A DNA stretch of 64,000 nucleotides from Heterobilharzia americana (GCA_944470555.2 OX104134.1:105456701-105520700), one strand, 5' to 3'; shown: positions 33,799-49,220, counted from the first letter of the stretch. Notes: generated by a model from the letters alone, not told the origin. Numbers and translations are program-made.

Positions 33799-33951
33799 AT
33801 ACACACACACATACATACATACATACATACATACATACAACATACATACATACATACATACATACATACATACATACATACATACATACATACATACATA
33901 CATACATACATACATACATACATACATACATACATACATACACACATACAA
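33799..33951. repeat. (CATA)n microsatellite, unit 2
   Basis: The longest copy, with one interruption (extra A at about 33840). Its translated HTYI/MYVC repeats are not genes. Confidence 0.95.
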
Positions 33952-34157
33952 GTCAAATATGCCGATCAAATACCACTTCTAGTACACTCCATTTATATAC
34001 TGCTGCTTCTGAGTAAGTAACGTGTTAGTTGCGACCTCCAAAATCACACGAGTTAAGCTGTAACAATTGATAGAATCCATGCAGTTTTCTTCGATATATG
34101 TTGTTTGCATTGGAGTTGTCGGATATTTCAATGTATTTTATCATTGGCGCTGATAAG

Positions 34158-34298
34158 TTCTACAAAAGTAGCTACGCAAAAGCATTCAAACGACTTCTAC
34201 GCATGGAAGACAGTGGCTGGAGACAAAGAATTTGCTAAATGAAACCTCGTAGGACTTTGCCACTCAGTGTAACAAACAACTGTATGAGTTAAAATATT
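34158..34298 (+). pseudogene. GPCR C-tail relic, unit 2
   Basis: Same as 19205..19345. Confidence 0.74.
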
Positions 34299-34300
34299 GA

Positions 34301-34577
34301 GTTCCTGATTTATTGTAGGTTGTGTTCACTCACTTGAACGGTGAGCCAGTTTAGGGAGCTGTGCTGCTACATAATTCGCTGTTGGAAGTGTCAACAGAAA
34401 ATAACATACTCATAGCATGCTACCGAGTTCGCTATTCCGTCTGTTGATAAGCATATTCCAGCAGTGTAGGAAATCAGCACTGAGACTAGTTTGTTGATTC
34501 CAGTGACTGCATAAGGAGAGTCGATCACTACTGGACAAACATTCACATTTACAGTGCTCATCTAGATGCATGAATCC
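34301..34577 (-). repeat. 277-bp inverted-repeat arm, unit 2
   Basis: Partner of 28019..28295. Confidence 0.88.
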
Positions 34578-35113
34578 ATGTGGTTGTGTCAGTTTGGGGT
34601 CAAAATCTCTATTTACTGCTGAATAATTATCAAGAGGCAGCTAGCTGTGCTCCATCTCGTCTATTCAAACTGTCTGGTCTCACCCATATGTTTAGAGCTT
34701 CAGCTGTCAAACTTTCTCGGTATGACGCAGCATTGTTTTGTAGAACCTCGGTTCCGTCAAAGTAAATTTTGTGGCTTATTTCTACGAAGTGTACTTGGTG
34801 TGTTGTTTTCTATCTTCCTAATCTCTGCTGAGGTTCTCGGAATGTTCTTTAGGCATAGATTATGCTCCTCAACTCTTACGTGTACCTACCTGGCTATCTC
34901 CCCCACATACACGATTTTACAATCTGAGCATTTAATTTCATCAACGCAGTTCCGTTGGTTTTCTCTGTTTATTGCATCTTTAACTTTCATTAAGATTGAT
35001 TGTTTTATTCTGCAAATGTCTTTGTTGTCAGTCCATGGTGAATACTGACCTGAAATCAATAAAATCCTCTCAAGCTTCCAAATCAAATAGAATGGTTTGA
35101 TGCCCACTGGCTA
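34578..35113 (-). mobile_element. Old PLE GIY-YIG relic, unit 2
   Basis: Same relic as 19625..20160. Confidence 0.58.
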
Positions 35114-35536
35114 CAGACTAGTGGTGTGGATTAGATCAGAATCGATTGTCAGATGACCACTTTAGAGATGTTTATCGGAGCCATGAACCTCACCGAATAA
35201 TACATATCAGTCACACTGTTTTCCTCACTTGTGGACGCTGAAGATAACAACCAAGAAATAACTGAACCTATATGAATTGACTCCGAAATAGTCAATTGAC
35301 GATGTTCACGTCTACACTGTTTCTCAAAATAGCATGAACCATATGCTTTGCAAGTGAGGTTTAAGCGGTCAACTTATATGTATCGTTATTGGCAAGATCT
35401 TTTACTACGTTTCATTGTCAAATGATATTTATTTGCATAAATTTGGACTTCAACTTGGACATATATTTCAAAGCAAGCGATCATCACTGAATACTTTTCC
35501 CAGTTCATTTCCAAATGAACACTGACTGTGAACAAC

Positions 35537-36927
35537 CATGATGATATTATGTTAGATTTCTTGTCTTCTTTAAGGAGAGACATGGAGAGAGGTGAAGATT
35601 CAGAGGATGCTCGTAAAATATTTTTAGCCAGTAGTCTACAACAGTTCAAATGTTCATCCATGACCGCATTTACTAGCACGGTTAGTGGTTTACCACTTGC
35701 CCTACTAACAGCCTTCAAACTCCTGTACCATAGGGTGTAGTCTTTTTCGAGGTCCAGGAAAGTACGAGGGGGAATAATAAGTAAGTATAGGCAGAACAGA
35801 GGAATTAATGAAACTTAAGAGTAGAGACTGAGTTCTGCCAGACAGTCTGAGTTTCCTTGTCTAAAAAGTCAAGTGAAGGATTTTTCTGGAAATCAGTATG
35901 ATGTGAGGGGACCAAGAATAATCAGAATAAAAACAGAACCGAAGATAGATCACGCTTGATACATTCTCTACAGCAGAGCCATCTATAAGACAAGAGTGAT
36001 GGGAATGAAACAATTTAAAAAGGGTCTTGTTCAAGTCTAAGCTAAAATTAACCATCTGACATTTGGAAGAATTGGATCTGGGGCCATTTAAGGAAGACCG
36101 GTTACCAATTTTGGTCAAGAAGTTATTAAACTGCGAAAAGTCCGATCGGCACGGATTCTGTTAGGTCGTTTGCATACTTAACAAAGTAAGCTCTAGTTGA
36201 GATGGGTAGATCATGCCAAAAGAAAGAGAAAAGAGAAAAAGCAGCACCTTGAAGCAAACCGGCTTTTCTAAGTAGTGACGTAGAGTACTTCTCTCTGTAT
36301 ACAGTTTACTGTCTTCTCTCAGAAAGATGAGGATCAAGTCAGTTGGCAGTTCAGCGCTCAATGTGAGTTCTGACAAGGTTTTTCAACAAAACGGCTCTAA
36401 GGGTAGATTCAAAGGTAGAATTATAATCTAGAAAGGTAGATCTAACGTGCTTAGTACTTTTTTCTGGATTGGCGACGATATTATGATGTAAAATTACTGC
36501 AGCGTTTGAAGTACTGATTCTAGGTTTGCAGGCAAATTGATATGGCTCTCTGAAAGCTTCGGAAGGAGGTTCCAGTACAAGAAGCAACGGTGTGTAAGTT
36601 GCTTTTAGAAATGGTGGGTTTATTGCGATTGGTCAGAACTGTGCCTTAGCTCCAGAAGTTATGGACATAGATACAAGAACTATTGTAATGTCCTTCAAGG
36701 CGGTTGGTACATCATTTCTAGCAAAAGACTCACTCTTAATGTTTGTCACTGAATAACATAGAATATCAGCACATTTCGTGAAAAGAATAGCGGACATGCC
36801 ATCTGTTCTCAGGTTTTGCAAAGATTTCAATGACTCTGATCATTTGAAAACATATGCTTCATTGAAGTTTTAAAAAATGTCACTTGTTACATGTGAAGAA
36901 CCAGACAAGATAAGATAAGGAGGTTTA
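35537..36927 (-). mobile_element. CR1-clade LINE relic, unit 2
   Basis: Same as 20584..21974, with one Asp-to-Asn change in the ISTSDAA segment that unit 3 shares. Confidence 0.68.
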
Positions 36928-37409
36928 CTGGATACGGCTCAAACCAGACCACCATCTCATTGAAAGACAGACAAGACAATATGCATCCTGCGTCAATACA
37001 TTACTCTAATTTCCAAATAAGTGATCAATCAGACAGTATCACGAAGGTAAGAAACAAATGACAGAATGTCACTACCGAATGCAGTCATTTCGGCAGAAAA
37101 ATGAGTGGAGGAGGAGAAATTGCTTGAGAGATTCTCGCTTATTACAAATGAAAAGCTGATTCATATTACGAAAATGTGTAGATATATATACACAGATGAC
37201 ACTGCATGTGAAGACTGAACAAATAATTGAAAGATTTCAAGGGACGTTATACGTTTGTTACCGAACATTTCTGAAAACGTTTCGAGTTCATTATTTGTGC
37301 TCTCCAGCTGAAACCTTTGCGGCTGTTCATCTCACTTTAGAAGACTTTCAATCCATTCAGGTGAAGAAAGTGAAAAGAGCCAACATTTATTGTCATTAAC
37401 TGTCCTGCA

Positions 37410-37976
37410 TTAACAGATCACCTCTCCCAAATATACTGACTGAAATGGCAGCCAGCAAACAACGAAACAGCCAATAACCAACATCATTATTTTCTCAGTT
37501 CTTGCTTCCTTCTTCATTATTGTATGCAATCGAATATATTCGGGTAGAGAGAAGGAATCTCTGTGAGATCTGTCAGTAGCCAAGTGACGATTCTCTACGA
37601 CCTGTGCATTGTTTCCAGTGGAAATTGGACTGCACGCATTACTCTTGATTGCATCCACGAGGTAACAGTTCGAATCTGAACGGCTTAGAAGTCCACGCGA
37701 TTTACTGCATTCAGACAATCCGTGATGGCGATTATGAAAATCGGGACTGTGCATGTTGAGTGGAAATACACCTTCCTCGTTCACTTCATCATGATTGGTT
37801 TGAGATTTTGGTGAATTCTCTTGCAGGACACACACGTTAACGTAATTAAGTATTTGCGAACTAGAATCCAAAGTTGAAATACACTGTGGCGATGCCACAG
37901 ATGAATTCATCAGCATGCAGACTTCTGAATGTGGAGTACACGTGATATTACTGTTCTCTCTGCAAGATTTTGGCAT
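37410..37976 (-). pseudogene. GPCR fragment (late ICL3 to TM6), unit 2
   Basis: The same 188-codon frame as 22457..23023, with no amino-acid difference. Confidence 0.85.
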
Positions 37977-39151
37977 TGTATTTTGCCTATTTGCTGATAA
38001 TTCCCGATTGGATTTTGTAGTCCTTGCATTCTTTCAGTCGGCTTCTCTAACACAATAATTTCTTAGGGTGATTGGTGCCTAATGTCATGCTCGTCGTTTT
38101 GTCTGTCAGTTATGCTCTCTAACTTTTATCGCCAGTATTTCGTATCTTCTCACTGATTTACAGTACGTATTTCCAATGAAATCATTTGCTTTAACCTTGC
38201 AATCTTCTACTAATGACGGTTAATAGCAGAAACATTCGAATAGGTAATGGAGCCAACAAATTGGTTTTTCTATTCACATTTCGTTTAAAAAAGATCTTCA
38301 TCACTTGATTTGCTGTCTTCGTAAATGCAATGACTACAAATTGACAGTAATTTCCTAGATGATACAACACGTCTAAAGAATTCACATTCATTAATAACTG
38401 TCAAAAGACTCAAGATTTGAAAAGTTCTCGCAAAACTTCTATGTGTGTATCTCAGTTCTGAAGTATAAAGTTATTCACTTATATCTTAGCTCTTCAAGAC
38501 TGCCTACATATTAAATATACGGGTAGCTTGGAACAGTGTGAAGATGACAGCAATTACAATCTTTCAGCAAATCATTATGGTACTTTTGAGTTAGACGAGC
38601 TCACTTGATAACACATTAGGTATTTGTTCGTTTCTCAGAGATTTTGGCTGGTGTATGAACTGTGCATTAGAAGTGCCTATAGTTGTTTCTTCTGTTTATC
38701 TGAAGTTAGAGTTAACTTCTACCGTACCACTAGACACGTTTAAGAAAGGGTTGCAAAAATTTGTATGAAGGTGCTGTTACATCTCATGACAAACAAGCGA
38801 TGAATTACACAATGAACTGACGAATGATCATTCATTCAAGCAAGCGCAGCACTTTCGTGGTCCTCTGTTAGTATCAGTATCAGTTAAGGGGGACCCAATG
38901 CTCACTCGGTGATTTCACTATACATCAGCAGGCCCAGGAATGCCTCTGTTATCGAACCTCTGCAACCTATTCAGATCTATTTTCAATGACCATGTTTTAC
39001 AGCTGTATAGTTAGACACAGCAAACTGTAGCTAGGTGAACTTCTTCTCTAATAAATAGTTCACTATCTCTCTGGCGTCAGAGATCACGTAAATTGACTTG
39101 CGTTGAACTGGTTTTCGGTATTGCGGCTGGAATTTCGTCAGCAACCAATGT

Positions 39152-39478
39152 AGTTGGGCTGATTCAATTCCGCGTGTGAATGAAGCGGCCAACGCATCCA
39201 ATCCCTTCACTCATTATCCTCAAGGTACGAATCGGCACAGACCAGTCCTGAAACATCGTCCTACTTTCCACAGGCTAGAAACACCCTCCAAGCATACTCC
39301 AATTCAGGTTCAAGATGTTCAGACTAGTCTTCAGTTAGTCAATGCCCTCTCTTAACAGGCAAATGTAACTGCACATTTCCAGTCATCCGGGCGTTCTACT
39401 GAACACCTGTTGCCTGAGTTGGTATTGGGTTTTGACTTTGGAAACTCCAGTGTGGAACCGACGCCGAATTTTAGCTGA
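39152..39478 (+). pseudogene. Decayed gag-like stretch, unit 2
   Basis: Same as 24199..24525, including the internal TAA. Confidence 0.35.
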
Positions 39479-41142
39479 TTAAGAATCATCTGCTGGGTAA
39501 GAAGTTGAATAAATTGTAGGGGACCTTATGTCGATGACGAGAACACTTTGTGGTCGGTAAGGGAAGAGGGAAGTAAGGAAAGTAGGTCACAGATAGATAG
39601 GCTTTATATTTTGAAAGCGTGTAGGTGGTTGAAACATCCCGGCTACTCATATGATGTCTTCTTGAGGTACATGAAAAAGAAATCGGACTGATAATAGTGG
39701 TATGTGACCCTAGATTCTAAGTGGTCTGCTTGAGGCTGGTTACACACTACCTTTTGAAGATATTTCAGTTTTCTGCTAAGTATGTTACCTTTGGACTGTA
39801 GATAGTCATACCTCTAGCAGTTCAGTGTGGTGAGGAAGGTAGGACCAAGATATATCACTCCTTCTTTTGATAGGGAAGGGAGCATCAACGTGGGAAACTG
39901 ATCATCCACTGTAAACACAGTTTTAGCATAACCGCTTCATATGGAAGTGAGACTTCGTGATCAGATGCCTACTGTAGACCAGCCTTTTTATATTGTCAGT
40001 AAGTGTTTTTAGTCTTACCACTTTCTAAAAACGTATTTGCAATGACAGGACTTCTAGGAAAACCATTCCAACCGATGTAGCTCACTGAGCCATTAAAATA
40101 GGTACCGCCGTATCCCTTGTCAAGGTAGGAGCTGAGCTAATAAGAAACCAGCACCAGTGGTAGAAAGAAGCTCAAAGAATAAACAGTGAGATGAAAGGTC
40201 AACACAGATGATCTCCTTGACTCCCCCGGTTTCAGTTACATATTCACAGGTAGTTTCTTTTAGTTCCAATCTCCAAGGTTATAAAAGAAAATAAACTACA
40301 GACCTACTTAAATTACTAAGGAGTAATTTGCACTATCCTCTATCAGTTATTTGAACGCTGGACCACAGTTATTCTGACCTGTGTACACCATGAATATAAA
40401 TGATCACTTTATTTTGTCAATTCTTTGCATTGAGTGTGGACTGTTAGTAGATTGTATAAACGCAATCAAGAGGTTACAATTTCGATATTTTGCTTTTCGT
40501 TCATGTTGGCCTTGATTTCACCACCATTCGATTACAGTCAGTCATTCGTTTAATATCATGAACTGATTATCCGGTTCACCTCCAAAATTTAGTGTGTAGT
40601 TAACTCGACAGACATTATCACTGATTCATCACCACACAACTTAAATTTGCAACATAACAATGGATAGCCTACTTGGTGAATCATGTGATCCGTAAATAAA
40701 TTCTTCTGTTTTTAGTGATCAGCCCTGCCGTGATCCTTTGTATGAGACAAATACTCGCGCAGATGCTTTATACCCAGAAACTTAGGCGTTATGTAATGCA
40801 ACAACACTTCAGAATATTTCACTAGACCTAACGAACTTCCTTACTGCAAAATGTGCTGACGATAACTCCATCCGTGAGCCTACTGAGCAACTGTTTTCAG
40901 AAATATCTGAAAATGAATGATTCTACATGAGTAATAATTCGTTTTCAGTTTTGTAAAGTCACTTATAAATTATTCAATAGCTACATCGGTCTTATTGACA
41001 TCTACAAATTACCGCATAACTCTGAGGCATGAGATGAGACAGGTAACCTTCAATATCGAGCTCCTTTCACAAAAATGTGACCACATTATGTTGGCCTTAG
41101 ACCCAAGATACTTTGAAAATTGATTCAGTACAATTCTTTAAT

Positions 41143-41333
41143 CAGCACTCGAATTCATAGGAAGTTCGCATCAGTGACTGCCAATAGCCATTACACTACT
41201 GAAAATCTGGGAGCCCTGGGCACTCTTTCTCTCCTAGTTTGGACCTCCTCAGTAGTGCAGAACTATAATCCTGTGAGGATTGAGTCCGAGGCCCTCAGTC
41301 CTCACGACAAGCGTGTTACCACTCAGCCGATGA
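41143..41333 (-). mobile_element. SM-alpha-like SINE, unit 2
   Basis: Same as 26190..26380, with identical box and core bases. Confidence 0.67.
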
Positions 41334-44300
41334 GTCAGAATTGAGTGGTTCAGGTTTCTCAACTTCTATCGATTCTTGACGCAGAGAAACAATTGTCAAA
41401 CACGTTCAGCAAGCGCCTGTCCTTAGCCCCTACAATTACGAAAGCTTATTTGAAATCAGTCTATTTTCAAAAAACCTCCAAGTTGAACAACAACCCGATG
41501 ATCACTGCCAACTTGTTTCTAACCAAATCTCCTGAGGTCCTAGTGAGAAGCCATCAATTCTGAGATCAAACAAGTCAGGTATTAGGACAAGTACTAGCTG
41601 AAAACATTCGACCTTTGTTGCAGTATGTCATGAATTGACAGAAGTTCAAAATCTCTGGGTGTTGGAACTCAATCCAGTGAACGATTCGTAGCATGCGTAT
41701 CGGCTTCTTTTATGACTTCTTTTGAATGGTCGACTACAAGTGTACATCCTATTATTCGTGCACTCTCCTCAATGAACGGACACCTATACTCAAATCTAGG
41801 TTCCATTTGAACTGTCAGTAGTGATTCTCGAAAACACTCATCAGCGACTTGCTACTTGAAACTATTTTATCATTCACATTTGTCTCTCCGATAATCGAAG
41901 TTTCGAACGTTATTTAGTTTCAATCTGGTTGGAAAGGATGCTCTGTTCAGTGCCTTCTTTTAGAATCTGCATACATGTATTACGCACCGCCATGGGGTGA
42001 CCGAGACATTTTGGGAAAAGCGAAATCGCAAATATTTGTGTCTGATAACTCACCGAATAGGCAGATATTAAGAGTCAAGTAGAATGGATTCATAACCATG
42101 GGCTACAGACTAGTGGTGTTCACTAGCTCCGAAACAATTATCAAATGAACATACTAGAAACGCTCATCATAGCCACCTAGCAAACAAATGAAACGTTTAA
42201 TATGGCTGCGCTCTCAGATCGAGAAATCCTCAAGTAAACTATCGATAACCGCCCACTAATAAAATTGTTGCTTTATCTATCTACTCTCTGGCAGCACCGA
42301 AGCTTCACGTGAATCCATATACAACCCTCCATGGTGCAGTTTACGAACCACTTAACTATATTCCCTTCACTTCGCGAATGACACGTTTAGTTTCTCATCA
42401 CATGTACCACATTCACCAACGCATTGTGATGCCTACCTTCTGGTTCTTTTCGTCACTCAAGAGTTAGCTTCATTGTAGTTTTTTTTGTGGTATGAAGAAG
42501 TCTCTTGAAAAGCCATAATACCTCAGTCTGAAAATCACCCGTTCTAACTAGATTCATCAACTTCAGTGTTGTACACAGCCTCAGATGTGAAGCTGAACAA
42601 CTGATATGCATCCCTACTCACAGTGAGCTATCTGTTTACAACACCACAGTCTCCTTGAAGTGAGGAGTGATTTCTGAAATCACAAATCTCACGTCATTCT
42701 ACTTGCCCATGATCTCACTGACAGCAGTGTCTCACTTTCTCAATGGTGTCCATAAGACAGAGATTGTGGTGGTAACTGCATGATTCAGCGCACAGATGGA
42801 AAATAATCTAAGCTCAATGGGTGGTCGTTTGAATGGTCAATCTACAACATGCCCCGAAATATCCAGCTGTGAAATGCGTGTCATCATGAAAAATCCTCAC
42901 ACAAACTGTTCAAATTAACACCGGAACTATCAGCACAAAATCAAACAGTGAGAACGATATTGTTATCTACTGGATTCATGCATCTAGATGAGCACTGTAA
43001 ATATGAATGTTTGTCCAGTAGTGATCGACTCTCCTTATGCAGTCACTGGAATCAACAAACTAGTCTCAGTGCTGATTTCCTACACTGCTGGAATATGCTT
43101 ATCAACAGACGGAATAGCGAACTCGGTAGCATGCTATGAGTATGTTATTTTCTGTTGACACTTCCAACAGCGAATTATGTAGCAGCACAGCTCCCTAAAC
43201 TGGCTCACCGTTCAAGTGAGTGAACACAACCTACAATAAATCGGGAACCCTATTTGCCTGTTCTGTGAAGATTGTGATTTTGATTGTTTCGAATGACTTC
43301 TGATGATGTAAGTCAAGGCTTTTCACCTATGAATTCAAAGTTCATATATGCTGTAGCATGTCAAAATGTGAATACGTCACATTCGCAAGCCTAGTTGAGT
43401 ACAGTGGAAACTGATGACAGAGGATTGTTACAATCTCTGATGCACAAATTCACGACTTGTCTATGGTTCTTATTTGCACCGAATTTCGCAACTATTGTAT
43501 ATTTGACGTGTCGCGGAAATTTGAAAATACTTTTAGGTCCTTCTTTGCACCGAATTTCGTAATCCCTTTAAATAGGATATGCTACAGAAAGTTCTAAAGA
43601 CAAATGCTCCTCTTTGACTGGTTGTCGATTCGACTAATTCTTAGACATTTCACGTTCGAAAAAACATATATCAGGAATTTTGAAAATATACGTAAATTAT
43701 TATGATATATGGCAAAGAATTCATATGAATTCAAGAATACAATCATCTCAAATCCTATTGAAGAAGATGAAATAATTTCAAGTCAGACTAGAGAGTATTA
43801 GTGCGAATAAATGACACAGAGAGCGCAGAATTCATTCCAGTAAAATGAAGCACACTTCCTAACATCTAACTGCTCCGTATATAACAACCGACTGGCTAGA
43901 TACACATCAATCCATCGAAGCCTTCACCTTCATCAATTTATTCACTCAATAAGACCGTGATCATCACTGATGTCAGCAACTCAATATGAATACCACAGTG
44001 ATACCAGTGACTACAACACCCCGTTTTACCTCATGTCATTCAACATTGAATGAACACCGACCGGAGTTAATTGACAGTGATATGGCTTCTTCAGTATTTC
44101 AACAATACACTGGATTCGATACATTAGATGGCTACCTTGAAAAGTGGTGCGACATCAGGTGATATTTCCAGTACTTGCCAAAATTCTTCTTGAACTGTCA
44201 ATTCATTTTACTAAATTATTTGTTCGGGTCTTTTCGAAATCATCTCAGATGCTTTTCAGTCACTTCATTTACTAGTTTCAGCTTTCGACTTCGTTTATTT

Positions 44301-45985
44301 TCCTATGCTAACACAAACATTCGTCTGTGGTTCCCCGACTCTTTGTATTTTGGGAAACACTGAAATTATGACATCATTCCAGTAAAGAATATTGCCATTC
44401 ACAAACTAGATGATATATTTTGCATCTTATTTAGCATATTGAATAGTGGCCGATACGTGTGTATATCCTAATTAATCGTGCACATCAATTCACTCTTCAG
44501 TGACACTTTGTAATATGCAATTTTCTGTAAATTCGAATTACTCAGTAACTTATATCTTTCAGGTGTTTAACAAAACAGACTCAAACTATTCAGTGAGTGT
44601 TTGCAGGGTCATATTCAATGTCGAGATACATTTCGGAACCGATATCAGTGGGGAATTTTAATCGCCTTGAATAATCACTTTGTTTGAGCTAGTTTATTTC
44701 GTCGGCAGCTATTTTTATCGAACAGTGCGAAAGTGAGATGTCGTATGTTGACTCGTGTACCATCAAGACTGAAGAATAATTTGGGAGGCAAGGCAAGGAA
44801 ACAAAGTCAGTGTTCAGTATGAGTATCTGCTTACACTTGGTCATTAGACCACTATTCTGAGTACGTTTCAGAAGCACAGTAGGTTGAACAAATGTAGGCT
44901 ATATTTGACAACAAAGTAATCTGTTGTTCATTAGTGTATAGTGTGAATGAGTGGTTGTTTAAATTACCTCCTTTCTCAATTAATTTCAATTTTCTTTCAT
45001 CCGGAAATTACACTTTCACCTTCTATGTGCATGTAGCTGTGTGCTAATTACAATCAGTGACTAGTGTAACTATGTCCTTCAACAATCTTAACTCATATGA
45101 AAATTTATGGTTCAACTTTGTCAAAACTGTATTCTGTTCATTGTTTTGGCATGTTGGGATACTACTATCTTTCTCAAATCATGATGATATCGCGATGCTT
45201 TTGACTGTTTCCTTGTCACTGTATCTTTCCTGGAACACTTTATTGTCTTACGCTTTTGACTTTGTCCTGTGAAGATGCGCATTTGTCTTAATCTTCACTG
45301 GTTTGTATTAGAGATGACACTGTTGATATTATAGTGGCGCACTCGCTATGGAGTGTGTCCAGTGACAACAAGCCCACAAGTATCTCACGATTCGAGATTT
45401 ATCAATTGTTAATACAGTGGTGTACTTGAGACAGGTCATGTGATTCGCACTTTACACCTAGCCGGAATGCTTGCTATGTTCGTCGAATAAACAGTTGATC
45501 GTTTTGGTCTCAGATTCATAGCATGTTACACATTCCACGGCGCATCAAATATATTAAATATTTGTCATATGCAGTAATACATGTTTCCTTTTCTACACAC
45601 GATGATTTTGAATGTTTGTTCTTCTTATCTCAGCTGACCTGTCTTATCTTGACAGTGGAAGGTTGAACAGTGTGTAGCACATGATAGACAGTACTGGACA
45701 CATATTCGCTTGTACGCACTTTGTGATCCATTCACTAGAGGTTTGTTTTGCTCTTCACTCCTATAGAAGAAACATGAAAAGCGATTTTTGTAAATCAAAG
45801 ACAGATGGTTCTCTGTGCCCTTTCCATCAATCTGTATATTTATCTATCTATCCAGTTCCAATAATTTTAAAACGGTGCCTACTACAGTAATGATAAGAAG
45901 TAGAATTCACCAAAATTTGGTAATTGCCATCCATCTGCTCTTGATTTGCCTCAATACAAACATTTCAGTGAGTGTCGTTCAACAC

Positions 45986-46107
45986 CTCTGACAAACAGAA
46001 ACATACTCCATTGGATTCATGCACACAAGATGCTTGCATGGGAGACAATCTGTTTTGCATTTCACCAATAATTTTATATTCTGCTTTCTGTATGTCAAGT
46101 AATTTCT
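45986..46107 (-). other. Exon-like segment, unit 3
   Basis: Same as 31033..31154. Confidence 0.4.
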
Positions 46108-47467
46108 CTGAAGATGGGGTTCGAATTTCCATTTTACAGATTCTGTAATGCCTGCTTTCGTTTCAGTACTGAGCACTGAATCTGTTGAATGTGTGCTTGT
46201 TCGTCGGTTGGATATTGAAGACAGCATATTCCAGAGAGCACACTAACAATAGACTTCACCTGTTAATACTTGCATTCCAATATATTCTGCAATCAATTTT
46301 CATGTTCCAATACTGACCTTAGCTACCACTCGTCATTTCACACCAGAAGTATTTTCAATCAAGAATGAACATACTCTGATCAGTCGACTTCAGACACATA
46401 ACTATCTGCACTGATCTCTTCGGTTAGTCATAGATCCTGACTCCTTACTCGGTTGAATGACATCTCATCAGTGTATATTCATTTCACAATATCTAACACA
46501 CAGCTCATTCTGCCTTTTTGCAACACTCACAACGAATTGTCTGTCAACGTCGTAACATCAACAACAAGTACCATGGTTAACGCCTAAATCGAAAACACTT
46601 CACATTCAAAAATTAGTCCTTGACACCTCCCTCTCCATTGACCCACACCATTTTCTCTAGAACGAGAACCAGTCACAATCAGACTTCTCACTGTTCAGTA
46701 TGATGTGAGTCAACCTACACGCTCACATTACTGTGAGGCACAAATAAAGCTTGAGTAATTAAAGCGTTTTCATAAACCATCTTACAATGTGAAGGGTAAA
46801 AGAGCTGTAGACAACAAGAAATATCCTTGATTCGGACGCTTCCTGAAAGCTGATGCATCACGTCGATGGGTGCTAACTCAATCTCTTGGTTGCAGGATGT
46901 GACTTCGATGTTCATTTATTCGCATCGTCTTGACCGGCGTTTTCAAATATGAATGAGTTAGTTGTCAACTACTACAGTTCATGTAATCAAGATATTCATA
47001 GTAAGACAGTAGCAGGAACACACATCCACTTCCTGAATTTCGGTGTAACACACCAAAGTGAAGTAATGTATACAAAGTGAATTAATTGTAAAGGAAGATC
47101 GGTGTATTGAATGCAGTGCGTGGTGGCGAGATATTGAAATTTGGGAAGGGCGAAATCCTAAATGTCGAAGAAATGCCGATAGTGAAGAAAGCTGTCAAGT
47201 CCGATAGAGGTAACTCAGAGGTGAATCTCGAGAGGAAATGATATCAACGATATTAATGTTGCAGGAGACATATTTACGGACACTCAGCAGCACATTGAAT
47301 CCCTGCTTGTCCGGTGAACAACAGTTTGCCACTCTGTGTTCGATCATGCAAACCAAAGTTGTGCAGGTTCACGTCTATGCATAATACCGCACCCTTAATC
47401 TTGTATTATTCAATAAATATTTGAGAACAGTAGATATACATTTGTGCTCTAGCTAAATGTGATCATC

Positions 47468-47734
47468 TCACGGAATAGTAAGCTTCGCCCAACCACCAGG
47501 TTGAATGGTGAATCCTGATATGTCTGTCGATGCAGGTTGTTTTAGTTGACAATGTGAAAACGTAGTCATCACTAATGCGTCATGCAAGTATCCATGAGCT
47601 GTCATATACTTACTCGAGTATGCGGTCTTGAGATTTATTCGGGGAGACAATTCGATTGACGAAGCTTCACACAACGAATGTGACAGAAAGCTCACAGGTT
47701 CAAACAACCACATAATAGTGTAGGATGAGACCAA
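47468..47734 (-). other. Exon-like open frame, unit 3
   Basis: Same as 32515..32781 at the protein level. Confidence 0.35.
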
Positions 47735-48751
47735 TGTAATACTCTATTGGATTTTATTTGTCCACTGACCATCGGTATGTTCATTTTCCAACAACAGAAG
47801 GCGTGGTTAGTCGCACGGTTATCGACAATGTCTTGAACAATTTGACAATTCAATGTCCTTCATGTAGGAGAGCACATATCAACTTATTATGTACAAACTT
47901 GGATATTGTAAATTCCGGTTCACTCTATCTTTGATAAGACTGTTAACATTAACTAGCGGAATAGATCTCCGAAGACAAACTTGTTTGGTTTGACATTCAT
48001 TGGGAGATACAAATACCAAAATATTGCATATTTTATTTCTGTTCTTAATAGGAACAATTAACATGATATACTCTGCATTAGATTTAACTATCTTTCATGG
48101 TGTTAAAACTGATAAATTACTGCTTATTACATTATTTTAGGCTAATGCAGATGTACTTATAGTCACTGTATAACAGAGTGTAATCCATTAATCCACTCTG
48201 TATTTTCATGTGGTGCTAAACAAGAAGACGAAGATCTCCGTGGTTTATTGTAACACAATGGTAGTTCAGGATCTTCACTTACGAACGGCCTTCTAAATGA
48301 TACGATAATGCTCTAAAGTTTAACAGAAAATCAAAATCTCATTCACCACAGAGAAAAGAATTAACAGCTCAACGGATAGCTTGACTTCAGTTATTCACTA
48401 CGATATATACAGATATATTTGATGAAGATGCCGCCAATTTTGGATGGCATAGGTAAAAAAGAAGGTCCGCATAATTTGTGGCTATGAATATACAGAAATT
48501 GCTTGTATTCAAGTAGGCATACTTCTTATCGATAATGCATGTTGGCAGTGAGGTTTGACTGTCTCATCAAAAAACAATAAATAACTTGTCCAATAAATAT
48601 TATTTCATACTGAGTAGAATCTCTCTCATATTCTGCCTCATTTTAATATTCCTGACTAAATTTTTGCGGCAATAATGTGTTCATAGTTATACTGGATTCG
48701 TGGTTAATTCCAAGTGAAAGTGAATAGTGAATCAATGTACGGTGCAGTCAC

Positions 48752-48873
48752 ATACACACACACATACATACATACATACATACATACATACATACATACA
48801 TACACACATACATACATACATACATACATACATACATACATACATACATACATACATACATACACACATACAA
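48752..48873. repeat. (CATA)n microsatellite, unit 3
   Basis: Intermediate length, with one internal CACA interruption (about 48803). It accounts for the 31-bp difference from unit 2. Confidence 0.95.
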
Positions 48874-49079
48874 GTCAAATATGCCGATCAAATACCACTT
48901 CTAGTACACTCCATTTATATACTGCTGCTTCTGAGTAAGTAACGTGTTAGTTGCGACCTCCAAAATCACACGAGTTAAGCTGTAACAATTGATAGAATCC
49001 ATGCAGTTTTCTTCGATATATGTTGTTTGCATTGGAGTTGTCGGATATTTCAATGTATTTTATCATTGGCGCTGATAAG

Positions 49080-49220
49080 TTCTACAAAAGTAGCTACGCA
49101 AAAGCATTCAAACGACTTCTACGCATGGAAGACAGTGGCTGGAGACAAAGAATTTGCTAAATGAAACCTCGTAGGACTTTGCCACTCAGTGTAACAAACA
49201 ACTGTATGAGTTAAAATATT
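49080..49220 (+). pseudogene. GPCR C-tail relic, unit 3
   Basis: Same as 19205..19345. Confidence 0.74.

Larger units (their letters stand above)
28019..42971 (+). repeat. Tandem array unit 2
   Basis: 14953 bp, with an empty PLE site at 31113..31124. It is closer in sequence to unit 3 than to unit 1, with shared small differences such as the G run near 31165 and the base missing near 32740. It is the longest of the bare units because of its microsatellite. Confidence 0.95.

Noticed and set aside
33751..34016. Open frames reading HTYI or MYVC repeats over the CATA tract
   Set aside because: They are translations of a tetranucleotide microsatellite on both strands and change with tract length.
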